A stretch of 46,263 nucleotides of DNA, from the NCBI GenBank assembly GCA_030647325.1, contig JAUSJN010000011.1, forward strand, positions 1-46,263. Reading direction: 5' to 3'. A program made the translations under genes and the position numbers. The first letter of the stretch is position 1, and each line of letters begins with the position of its first letter. Source of the stretch: Nanobdellota archaeon (GTDB lineage Archaea; Nanobdellota; Nanobdellia; Woesearchaeales; GW2011-AR9). Positions 15,525 through 22,330 of this stretch are shown here, one piece after another. The notes below the pieces were generated by a model. That model was given only the letters and a program-made list of their open reading frames with translations, did no database searches and was not told the DNA's origin.

Positions 15525-16217
15525 TTAAGCTGCTTGCTTATATTTGTCTTTTAATTTTTTCATCGCATCTTTTGCTTCTTTTTTGAAATAATTGCTAGGC
15601 AAATCAAACTTAGCTAAATCTGCTAGTGTAATCTCTCCTTTATCTTTGTATATGTCAAGGAGAAGACCGGCATGTGCCATCTCATGTATATTTCCCGCTT
15701 CAACGTGTTTGCCTACACCAACATATTTAACTATATCATCAAGATGTTTTTCATCTAAGTGGGCGTGGCGTAAAGGCAAAAGAGTCTCTCTCTGCTTTTC
15801 CATTAATTGGTCACGAAGGCCTTCATGTTTTTTCTGAGTATAGTCGCTTTTGTGTTTTCTAAGCAATCTGGTCAATTGACTCCTGGTAATTCCAACATAT
15901 TTCTGCAAAAACATATCTTCTTCAATCGTACCCTTGCCGGGAGCCTTAAGATCTTTTCCCTTCAACTCACTTAATTTTTCTACTGCTGCACTCTTATAAT
16001 GATCAATCATCTTATCAATCATACTGTCTTGTACAGCCGTATCTTCAAGCTTATCATGATCGGGAAGACCAGTACCCTTATCTTTTATGACCTCAAGAGC
16101 TTTAGAATATGCCTGAGAATGAATATCTTCAGTAGCGGCAAGTAACTGGTTTACTTTTTTTGCCCGATTATAGAATTCTTGAATATGCTTTGGTACTTCT
16201 TTTTTCTTCTCAGCCAT
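15525..16217 (-). CDS. Hypothetical all-helical protein with an HEMAH sequence (230 aa)
   Basis: A Lys/Glu-rich cytosolic protein beginning MAEKKKEVPKHIQEFYNRAK. No signal peptide or membrane helix. Near residue 178 it contains HEMAH, which matches the HExxH zinc-protease pattern, followed by AGLLLDIYKDKGEITLADLA. Because the surrounding region does not look like a known zincin core, I treat this as a weak clue only. A TATA box TTTAAATA about 27 bp upstream supports the start. Monocistronic and convergent with the preceding lipoprotein operon. Family not recognised. Confidence 0.68.
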   Translation of the reverse strand: MAEKKKEVPKHIQEFYNRAKKVNQLLAATEDIHSQAYSKALEVIKDKGTGLPDHDKLEDTAVQDSMIDKMIDHYKSAAVEKLSELKGKDLKAPGKGTIEEDMFLQKYVGITRSQLTRLLRKHKSDYTQKKHEGLRDQLMEKQRETLLPLRHAHLDEKHLDDIVKYVGVGKHVEAGNIHEMAHAGLLLDIYKDKGEITLADLAKFDLPSNYFKKEAKDAMKKLKDKYKQAA

Positions 16218-16360
16218 AATAGTCTAGATTAAAAACAGAATATTTAAATATTTCCCTATCAAAAGAACTGACTGAAACGTCCCACTCCCAAAAGAAATAA
16301 ATATAAGCTTTTAAAATATAGATTAAAATCTACGGGTAAAGTGTCTCAGGAGGAAATCTA

Positions 16361-18274
16361 ATGGCTAAAAAATCTAAACAATCTAAGGAAAACCAAGAAT
16401 TACAGCAAGGATTACCCTTACCACCAAATATGCCTGCTCTTCCTCCAGAAATGGAGAAAAAACTCAAAGCTATCAAGGAAAAGTTAGACAAATTCAAAGA
16501 AAAAGTTCTGGAAAAATTTGGAGATTATATCGTAGGCATCACCCTGCTGCCGCCTGAAAAGCCGCAAAAAGAAGGCGAACAGCCTAAAGAAGGAGAAGAA
16601 AAATCCAGTCACTCGGTTCGTGACCTTCCTGGAACGCAAGAGAAAAAGGAAGGTGACGAAAACAAAGTCCAGGTCATGGTCGTCGTTGACGATACCACTT
16701 CGCAGAAGATGACCAAGGATGAATTGTTCAATAAATTCTCTTCCGCCATAAAGCAATTAGCTGAAGAAGTGGATAAGGATATCACTCCCCAATGCGCTCT
16801 TTTGACTGACTTATGGCAGAACTGCTACGACGCTAAGTATGATCTGAACCGGCTTATCTCCATGAGCGCGCCTTTGCATGACACCGGAATGTTGGCGGCC
16901 ATCAAGATCGCAGAGATCCACAAGAGCATGGTCATCAAGAAGTTTGAGAAATATATCCTCAGTTATGTCCTGGCCGGCTCTTTGACGCAGGGAAAAGCTA
17001 CCCCTACCTCTGACATCGACGTATGGATCGTCATCGATGATACTGATGTCAAGAAGATGAGCAGGCTGGAGTTGAAAGATAAATTAAGAGCGATCATCAT
17101 CGGCATGGGTGCAGAAGCCGGGGAGATGACCGGGATCAAAAACAAGTTGAATATCCAAGTCTACATCCTGACTGATTTCTGGGAATCATTGAAAGAAGCA
17201 AATCCCATCATCTTCACCTTGCTGAGGGACGGAGTTCCCTTCTACGACCGCGGTATTTTCATGCCCTGGAAGCAGCTGCTGCGCATGGGCAGAATCAAGC
17301 CCAGCCGGGAAGCGATCGACTTATTCATGAACACCGGAGAGCAAAGCATCAGCCGCGTAAAAGGAAGGCTGAAAGAGATGGGCATGGAAGATACTTATTA
17401 TGCGATCTTAACTCCGTCACAGGCAGCGATCATGTTGTATGGACTTCCACCGCCCACGCCGAGAGAAACGCCTGACGTGCTGGAAGAGATCTTTGTCAAA
17501 AAGGAAAAGATGTTAGAGCCGGAGTATGTCAAAATCTTGCGCAACAATGTCGATATCCGCAAGAAGATTGAGCACGGTGATAAAAAAGAATTGAGCGGAA
17601 CAGAATTAGACAAACTCATCACCGATGCAGAAAAGTTCCTGAAACGCATCAAGGAATTATTTACCGAGATCGAAGCGAAGCACGACGAACGGAGCATCAC
17701 CCTGCTGTATGACGAAGTCATGACCATCATCAGGGATGTCTTAAAACTGGAAGGGATCGAAAAAGTCCAGGATGCGCAATTGATCAAATTTTTTGAAGAT
17801 GAATTGATCAGCACCGGAAAAGTGCCGGCGCGATATCTACGCGACCTGAATGAGATCATCGAGGCCAAGCACAAGCATGACCAGAAGAAATTAACCAAGA
17901 CCGATATAGAAAAAGCACGCAAGGGCAGTTCAGGCTTGTTTAAGTTCTTAGTCGAATACATGCAGCGCAAGCGCGGACAGGAATTGGAGCGAGCCAAAGT
18001 AAGAGTAAAGCACGGCGAGAAGTTCGGAGAAGTCACTTTGATGGACACCGTTGCGTTCGTGATCAACGACTTGGATGCCAAAGAACAGCAGATTGAAAAG
18101 GCGCCTATTCGAGCAGATGGAAGTTTAGGGCCTCTAGAGAAAAGTAATCTCGAGGAGTTCGAGAAGGAGTTAGCAAAAGCAAAATTCCCCAAGCGCGTGT
18201 TTGTGAAAGAGCCTTTGTTTGAAAGCCTGAAAGGCATCTTTGGATCTGATGTAGAAGTATTGCTGCAGTATTAA
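16361..18274 (+). CDS. Nucleotidyltransferase/HEPN-like fusion protein (637 aa)
   Basis: Residues ~40-115 look like a degenerate nucleotidyltransferase fold: a strand at YIVGITLLPP and another at VQVMVVVDD, split by a low-complexity insert. Residues ~195-300 hold a canonical one: VLAGSLTQGKATPTSDIDVW, the G-S-x-G...D-x-D signature, then IDDTDVKK and a later strand with NIQVYILTDFW. The C-terminal part is helical and near R400 has RKKIEH, an R-x4-H motif followed by helices (GTELDKLITDAEKFLKRIKE), as in HEPN ribonuclease domains. MNT-HEPN pairs are normally two genes; here both are in one chain. A Shine-Dalgarno AGGAGG precedes the start. Three small orphans follow. Function unknown: toxin-antitoxin-like, tRNA/RNA modification or stress NTase are all possible. 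Confidence 0.78.
   Translation: MAKKSKQSKENQELQQGLPLPPNMPALPPEMEKKLKAIKEKLDKFKEKVLEKFGDYIVGITLLPPEKPQKEGEQPKEGEEKSSHSVRDLPGTQEKKEGDENKVQVMVVVDDTTSQKMTKDELFNKFSSAIKQLAEEVDKDITPQCALLTDLWQNCYDAKYDLNRLISMSAPLHDTGMLAAIKIAEIHKSMVIKKFEKYILSYVLAGSLTQGKATPTSDIDVWIVIDDTDVKKMSRLELKDKLRAIIIGMGAEAGEMTGIKNKLNIQVYILTDFWESLKEANPIIFTLLRDGVPFYDRGIFMPWKQLLRMGRIKPSREAIDLFMNTGEQSISRVKGRLKEMGMEDTYYAILTPSQAAIMLYGLPPPTPRETPDVLEEIFVKKEKMLEPEYVKILRNNVDIRKKIEHGDKKELSGTELDKLITDAEKFLKRIKELFTEIEAKHDERSITLLYDEVMTIIRDVLKLEGIEKVQDAQLIKFFEDELISTGKVPARYLRDLNEIIEAKHKHDQKKLTKTDIEKARKGSSGLFKFLVEYMQRKRGQELERAKVRVKHGEKFGEVTLMDTVAFVINDLDAKEQQIEKAPIRADGSLGPLEKSNLEEFEKELAKAKFPKRVFVKEPLFESLKGIFGSDVEVLLQY
16609..16660. repeat. Palindromic element inside the nucleotidyltransferase reading frame
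   Basis: Starts TCACTCGGTTCGTGACC. The arm TTCGTGACCTTCC (16617-16629) is inverted at 16648-16660 with one mismatch in 13. Its middle, GGTTNGTGACNTTCCT followed by GGAACGNAAGA, is shared with 22291-22320. It encodes the insert SSHSVRDLPGTQEK between two strands of the first nucleotidyltransferase-like fold. Confidence 0.5.
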
Positions 18275-18294
18275 ATGATTTAGAGGAGGACAAA

Positions 18295-18780
18295 ATGGAA
18301 ATTCAAGAAGGACAGATCAACACAGAACGATGGTGGTATAATCGCAGTTCAAGATTATATTTTTTAAGTACAGAGAATGATCCATGTCAAGAATACCGAG
18401 GTACCCTGGTCGCAGGAGACTTTGTGAGATCAAGTTTTTTACAAGTACGGAATGGAGTGCCTTTCAAGTCAGGACTGCAGGAAGTGATCTATTTCTCATT
18501 TTCAAATATCAGAGAGGATTTATCCATAGAAAATGAGACGGTTATGTTTGATCCTTTAACAGGAGTATATCAGATTGACGCGCAAAAATGGAAACATACT
18601 GAAAAGGGCATGCGTTTTCAAGATTTAGAAGATTCTGTCGCTCCGCATATTCTGCATCACAAAGAAAGACTTTATACCGCACCTACCATGAGATCAGAAG
18701 AGCTTGATCCATTGTTCAACATTCTTGGCGAATTACAGAAGGCAAGAAAAGAAAGGAACAGGGGCATGTGGTGGTTGTAA
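18295..18780 (+). CDS. Hypothetical protein (161 aa) in the nucleotidyltransferase operon
   Basis: Starts 20 bp after the nucleotidyltransferase gene with a strong Shine-Dalgarno (GAGGAGG about 7 bp before the ATG). The sequence has many aromatic residues and alternating strands (RWWYNRSSRLYFLST, QEVIYFSFSNIREDLSIENE) and a C-terminal helix (LDPLFNILGELQKARKERNR). No export signal or known motif. Only its operon position can be used, suggesting co-function with the NTase protein. Confidence 0.65.
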   Translation: MEIQEGQINTERWWYNRSSRLYFLSTENDPCQEYRGTLVAGDFVRSSFLQVRNGVPFKSGLQEVIYFSFSNIREDLSIENETVMFDPLTGVYQIDAQKWKHTEKGMRFQDLEDSVAPHILHHKERLYTAPTMRSEELDPLFNILGELQKARKERNRGMWWL

Positions 18781-18781
18781 A

Positions 18782-19108
18782 ATGAAATATAAACCTACAG
18801 TAGACAGTGGAAAAGTTACGAGATATGAATTTACAGTAGACAGTAAAGAAGTGCTGGCGCAAAAAGGAGATTTTTCTTTTGTAGTTGGGATAACCAAAGG
18901 AGTGGATCCTAACCAAGTGCGTAGCGCATTGGATCAAATATCTCCCAATATAGGTTACGCCACCTATATGAGGGTGTTAAACAATCTAGGCTGTGTGACT
19001 GACCAGAAAACCTGGGCGGAACAATTTGGCGGAAAGATACCTCCCGGATTAGAAAAATTAGTATATAGCATCCATCCTAATATACCAAGATGGCGCAATG
19101 TGGATTGA
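18782..19108 (+). CDS. Hypothetical protein (108 aa)
   Basis: The ATG at 18782 lies one base after the previous stop and is preferred to upstream in-frame starts that overlap that gene. The N-terminus has a short internal repeat, TVDSGKVTRYEF and TVDSKEVLAQ. The rest is mixed alpha/beta (FSFVVGITKGVDPNQVRSAL, GYATYMRVLNNLGCVT). Not recognised. It is tightly packed with the genes on either side. Confidence 0.6.
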   Translation: MKYKPTVDSGKVTRYEFTVDSKEVLAQKGDFSFVVGITKGVDPNQVRSALDQISPNIGYATYMRVLNNLGCVTDQKTWAEQFGGKIPPGLEKLVYSIHPNIPRWRNVD

Positions 19109-19110
19109 AG

Positions 19111-19500
19111 ATGAATTGGGAAACATACAAAGGGAATAATCCTGCCGTTGAAGGAGGGGAAGGATTTTGGACAGATACTCCTTACAAATTGCCTTTGATA
19201 GGTCATCCCATAAAAGGTTTCTTTAATATTGAAGGAACACGTATCAATGCTATAGGCCACGTCTGGTTACCTGAACAAGAAGAGCCGGGATTTTCTTATT
19301 ATCTCTTTGACAGAAGCGGAGAAATTTACAGCCTGCACGAGACCAGAAGGATTGTCACTCATTTTCAAGAAAAAATCAAGGGGGATCTTTCTGAAAAATT
19401 GATTATCTTAGCGATGGATTTCCGAAAGAAATATCCAGAGTATCAACGATTCTTAGATCATTGCATGCATGATGTACAAAAATCAACAGAGAAAAGATAA
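19111..19500 (+). CDS. Hypothetical protein (129 aa)
   Basis: Last gene of the unit begun by the nucleotidyltransferase gene; the ATG lies 2 bp after the previous stop. The protein has beta-rich segments (KGFFNIEGTRINAIGHVWLP, GFSYYLFDRSGEIYSLHETR) and a C-terminal helix with LIILAMDFRKKYPEYQRF. No signal peptide or known motif. It converges on the FmrO-like methyltransferase gene, 12 bp apart. Confidence 0.6.
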   Translation: MNWETYKGNNPAVEGGEGFWTDTPYKLPLIGHPIKGFFNIEGTRINAIGHVWLPEQEEPGFSYYLFDRSGEIYSLHETRRIVTHFQEKIKGDLSEKLIILAMDFRKKYPEYQRFLDHCMHDVQKSTEKR

Positions 19501-19512
19501 AAACATCCTGAT

Positions 19513-20361
19513 CTATTTTTGAATCACATAGAATAATTCATTGGGAAATTCCAGAATCGTATATTCATATCCCAATCTTTTGCACAACCATTCCATCCAG
19601 CTTCGTCGGGGAGCAGTCATCTTTTTGCCGCTCATGGTCTTAGTGGCGAAACTTACCACGATATATCTGGCCGGAATTCTCTTCAGTAATTCTTCGGTTC
19701 TTTTATGCCCTTTTCCCTGATCGATGACATCGGTCATCTTGAAGAGCAAGCAAAGGTCTGCTTTCGGCAAAGTTATAGTAAGGATGTCTGCGACCATCGC
19801 TTTTCCGGTAAAAGAAGGATTTTCTTTCTTTAGTAAAGCGAAGTACTTATTGATCGCTTCGATCTCTTCTTCGTCAATGTCATACGCATAGTAGGTGCAT
19901 CCTTTCAGTTTCAGATATGAAAAGGAAAAAGGATTGATGCCGCAGCCAAGATCAAGGATCGTTTTTGGTTTTCCGCTGATCGCAAATATCTTAGAGTATA
20001 ATGGCTCGTAGATAGGCAAGCGTTCCTGGGTAGAGGAATGAGTAGAAAGGATCTGCTGGATAAGAGCAGCTCTGGTCGCGGATGGCGCTTTCAGTAATAC
20101 CTCAACGATGCTTTTCCGTTCTTTCGCATCATCGCGGAAAAGACCGTAGACTCTTCTCAGCTGGGCGCGAACATATTTAATTACCGAAACATAGGCTTTT
20201 GATCTAGAGTTAAATTTTTCTTGCAAAGATTTCAGCAAGGCAGGTTCCTGATGAAGATATTTTATCAGGTAGCGCTCTACAAAATCATCATCGATGCTCT
20301 GCAATTCTTTTTTTTTCTTGATATCTTCAATAAGGACAGCGATTTTTCCTTTTTCTAACAT
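19513..20361 (-). CDS. FmrO/ArmA-family 16S rRNA m7G methyltransferase homolog
   Basis: A 282-aa SAM-dependent methyltransferase with the layout of the Arm/Rmt/Sgm/FmrO family, which methylates N7 of 16S rRNA G1405 and blocks aminoglycosides. A helical N-terminal domain occupies ~1-105. The family signature STQERLPIYEPLYSKIF is at 110-126, motif I ILDLGCGINPFSFSYL at 135-150, DIDEEEIEAI follows, then the acidic strand KADLCLLFKMTDVIDQGKGH, and near the end ARYIVVSFATKTMSGKKM before the C-terminal ELFYVIQK strand. The SF-x-T-K-x-x-S-G-K-K block is typical. No resistance or producer genes are nearby, so a housekeeping rRNA role is more likely. TATA TTTTTATAACG is 25 bp upstream, in a 61-bp spacer shared with the divergent signal peptidase. 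Confidence 0.78.
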   Translation of the reverse strand: MLEKGKIAVLIEDIKKKKELQSIDDDFVERYLIKYLHQEPALLKSLQEKFNSRSKAYVSVIKYVRAQLRRVYGLFRDDAKERKSIVEVLLKAPSATRAALIQQILSTHSSTQERLPIYEPLYSKIFAISGKPKTILDLGCGINPFSFSYLKLKGCTYYAYDIDEEEIEAINKYFALLKKENPSFTGKAMVADILTITLPKADLCLLFKMTDVIDQGKGHKRTEELLKRIPARYIVVSFATKTMSGKKMTAPRRSWMEWLCKRLGYEYTILEFPNELFYVIQK

Positions 20362-20422
20362 ACCCGAGATAAATACTCCTCGTTATAAAAAGCTTTTTAA
20401 AGCAGAAAAGAATAAGTAGGCT

Positions 20423-21076
20423 ATGGAAAAAAGCTGGAAACTGCGGTGGAAAAAAGCATGGCAGTTCTTTTGGCATAGTGATTCTTTTGCCAGCTGGGTG
20501 GCTAATGTAGTTGTAGCATTCTTAGTGATCAGGTATATTCTCTATCCTGTACTGGGAATCGTCTTGGGGACCAGTTTCCCGATCGTGGCAGTGGTCAGTG
20601 AAAGCATGGAGCATGGACTGCATGACGGAAAATTATGTGGAAATCATTATGACAATTTTAAGGGATCATTTGACAATTATTGGGAAGTATGCGGAAGCTG
20701 GTATGAAGAACAGGGGATATACAAACAGCAATTTAGAGCTTTTCCTTTTCCCAACGGTTTTGATAAAGGTGATGTTATCCTGCTTTGGAGAGCAAATAGG
20801 GATAATCTTGAAGTAGGCGATATTTTAATCTTTCAAGGAAACAGGCCGCAGCCATTGATCCATAGGGTAGTAAAGACCTGGGAAGAGAGCGGTGAGCAGT
20901 TCTATCAGACCAAAGGAGACCACAACGGCGGTATCATCACCGGCGAGGGCGGGGAAGAGCAGATCAGCGAAGAGAGGATTTATGGGCAGGGCCTGCTGCG
21001 AGTACCTTATCTAGGCTGGGTGAAGATCTTGTTTGTGGACTTAGTTAGGCCGTTAGGATGGAATATACAAAGGTAA
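20423..21076 (+). CDS. Signal peptidase I, archaeal/ER type
   Basis: A 217-aa membrane peptidase that removes signal peptides on the outer face. A transmembrane helix lies at about 25-50. The catalytic Ser is S61 in VVSESMEHG. The archaeal S26B signature uses His instead of Lys: H147 in QPLIHRVVKTW. TKGDHN (163-168) supplies the aspartate, and GDILIFQG and YGQGLLRVPYLGW are the box D/E equivalents. An insert of about 35 residues between S61 and the first core strand, with two cysteines, is longer than in minimal homologs. It is divergent from the methyltransferase gene. It would process the many exported proteins in this window. Confidence 0.92.
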   Translation: MEKSWKLRWKKAWQFFWHSDSFASWVANVVVAFLVIRYILYPVLGIVLGTSFPIVAVVSESMEHGLHDGKLCGNHYDNFKGSFDNYWEVCGSWYEEQGIYKQQFRAFPFPNGFDKGDVILLWRANRDNLEVGDILIFQGNRPQPLIHRVVKTWEESGEQFYQTKGDHNGGIITGEGGEEQISEERIYGQGLLRVPYLGWVKILFVDLVRPLGWNIQR

Positions 21077-21078
21077 AC

Positions 21079-21088
21079 TATATAAATA
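21079..21088 (+). promoter_or_regulatory. TATA box for TFS gene
   Basis: TATATAAATA lies 56-65 bp before the ATG at 21144, implying a leader of about 35 nt, consistent with the Shine-Dalgarno AGGTGA at 21132-21137. Confidence 0.5.
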
Positions 21089-21143
21089 ACCAACTGATTT
21101 CTGAATAAAATAACAAGAGCTTATACAGCTCAGGTGAAGATAT

Positions 21144-21455
21144 ATGTTCTGTCCGACATGCGGTTCAATATTGCGGCCGAAAGATAAGGCCGGAAAGAAA
21201 GTTCTTTTCTGCAGCTGCGGCTTTACGAAAGCTCCGGATGAAGAGACTACCGAGCTGAAAGAAAAGGTAAAGGGATCTAAAAAGATTGAAGTTTTAGAGC
21301 AGCTAGAGACCAATCCTAAGATCAAGACCCCTTGCCCTAAATGCGTGAATAAAATAGCGTACTTCTGGACCCAACAAACCCGAGGCGCAGACGAACCGGA
21401 AACCAGATTCTTTAAGTGCACCAAATGCAATTATACCTGGAGAGAATATTCATAA
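21144..21455 (+). CDS. tfs: Transcription factor S (TFIIS/RpoM-like)
   Basis: A 103-aa archaeal TFS, which rescues stalled RNA polymerase by stimulating transcript cleavage. The N-terminal zinc ribbon is C3-x2-C6 and C23-x-C25 (LFCSCGF). The second pair is C-x-C rather than the usual C-x2-C. The C-terminal ribbon has C64-x2-C67 and C92-x2-C95, with the cleavage hairpin TRGADEPETRFFKC, where D83-E84 are the catalytic acids. The stop overlaps the next start by one base. Confidence 0.93.
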   Translation: MFCPTCGSILRPKDKAGKKVLFCSCGFTKAPDEETTELKEKVKGSKKIEVLEQLETNPKIKTPCPKCVNKIAYFWTQQTRGADEPETRFFKCTKCNYTWREYS

Positions 21456-21967
21456 TGGCCTCGCCAAAGGAAATGCTAGCCAAGATCGATAAAAGTAAAG
21501 AGTGCAAGGCCTGGAAACAAAAGCATCCCAAAGGGTATCTTTCTCATTTCTTTTGTCCCATCAGTGTTGATTGTGAATTGAAAAGTGACTGGGAAATAGG
21601 CTTCTATGATCCTGATTCAGAAAAGATGACTGTATTTGCGTGCGGTGAGAAAGTAACCGTAAAAGAGAATGAGGATGATGTTTTTAAGAAACCAGAGCAG
21701 CGGGTGGAAGAACTGGATATCGACCCAGTGAAGATTGATTTTGCCAAAGCAGTAGATGTTTTTGCCGAACGGGTGGAAGAATTATTTCCCAAAGCAGGCC
21801 GAGGGGACGGATTTGTGATCCTACAGAATTTAGACCAAAAGCCATTATGGAACCTTACGTTTATCACCAGAGATATAAAGTTCATCAACATTAAGATCAA
21901 TGCAGAAACAGGAAAGATAGATTCTCATCTGAGCATGGATATGATCGACAAAGGACAGAAATACTAA
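21455..21967 (+). CDS. Hypothetical protein coupled to TFS (170 aa)
   Basis: The ATG at 21455 overlaps the TFS stop (TAATG), which fixes the start against an ATG inside TFS. The protein is acidic and soluble: a helical start with several cysteines (SKECKAWKQKHPKGYLSHFF, CPISVDCEL), a strand region (WEIGFYDPDSEKMTVFACGE) and an acidic middle. The C-terminal beta part (NLTFITRDIKFINIKINAET, then GKIDSHLSM) recalls a PepSY-like strand-turn-strand ending, though not convincingly. A T7 run at 21972-21978 follows. Function unknown. Confidence 0.68.
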   Translation: MASPKEMLAKIDKSKECKAWKQKHPKGYLSHFFCPISVDCELKSDWEIGFYDPDSEKMTVFACGEKVTVKENEDDVFKKPEQRVEELDIDPVKIDFAKAVDVFAERVEELFPKAGRGDGFVILQNLDQKPLWNLTFITRDIKFINIKINAETGKIDSHLSMDMIDKGQKY

Positions 21968-21971
21968 TCTC

Positions 21972-21978
21972 TTTTTTT
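21972..21978 (+). terminator. Oligo-T terminator after the TFS operon
   Basis: Seven consecutive T a few bases after the stop codon at 21967. Confidence 0.5.
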
Positions 21979-22020
21979 GATAGCAATTATTGAAAGAGTA
22001 TAGTTTCCATATCAACAGTC

Positions 22021-22141
22021 CTTATATACTTCAACGCTTTCTTTTTTTAAGATAGGTGTTTAAAAGAGAGGTAACGAAGGATTACATCCTTCGGGACCTT
22101 TTTTGAGTGCAAAAGCGCTCAAAAAGAGGTGATAGATTTTT
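22021..22141 (+). promoter_or_regulatory. Promoter and structured 5' leader of the 61-aa gene
   Basis: A TATA box CTTATATAC at 22021-22029 predicts transcription from about 22048, giving a leader of over 90 nt, unusual in a window where many genes appear leaderless. It can fold into two hairpins. The first has an 8-bp stem CGAAGGAT/ATCCTTCG (22075-22093, loop TAC). The second has an 11-bp stem with one G-T pair and loop AAAA, TTTTTGAGTGC/GCGCTCAAAAA (22100-22125). The Shine-Dalgarno GAGGTGA (22126-22132) begins right after the second stem. A cis-regulatory RNA is plausible; no known riboswitch is recognised. Confidence 0.5.
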
Positions 22142-22327
22142 ATGTCTAAATCTACGACTAAAAAAATTTCTTTTAAAGGACAAGCCAAGTGCAAGAAGCT
22201 AGAAGTATTTTTTCCTGAAGACATCTCACCTTTAGATGAGAAGTCAAATCACTCCGTTCCATTCCAGAAGAATGCTCCGAACAATGGTGAGGTTGGTGAC
22301 GTTCCTAGCGGAACGAAAGAAGAATAA
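22142..22327 (+). CDS. Small hypothetical protein (61 aa), palindromic-element-containing
   Basis: Residues 1-35 are basic (MSKSTTKKISFKGQAKCKKL then EVFFPEDISPLDEK). Residues 36-61 are encoded by imperfect palindromes at 22249-22320 and have low complexity (NHSVPFQKNAPNNGEVGDVP). Real coding is supported by the promoter, the Shine-Dalgarno and the intact frame, but the C-terminal half may be inserted sequence. It converges on the thymidylate kinase gene. No family recognised. Confidence 0.5.
   Translation: MSKSTTKKISFKGQAKCKKLEVFFPEDISPLDEKSNHSVPFQKNAPNNGEVGDVPSGTKEE
22249..22320. repeat. Palindromic element in the 3' half of the 61-aa gene
   Basis: TCACTCCGTTCCATTC faces GAATG...GAAC...GGTGA across a five-base loop, an imperfect inverted repeat of about 40 bp. 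Next to it, 22291-22320 reads GGTTGGTGACGTTCCT, AGC, GGAACGAAAGA, matching 16615-16641 at most positions apart from a 3-base gap. GTTCC/GGAAC forms a small hairpin. Confidence 0.5.
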
Positions 22328-22330
22328 ATC

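Noticed and set aside
15667-15685. HEMAH in the 230-aa protein as a zinc protease active site
   Set aside because: Matches HExxH but no third ligand or zincin-like context is visible; kept only as a note in the feature.
17398-18237. 279-aa minus-strand frame opposite the nucleotidyltransferase gene
   Set aside because: Ser/Arg-rich antisense shadow without recognisable motifs; the plus strand has clear domain signatures and a Shine-Dalgarno.
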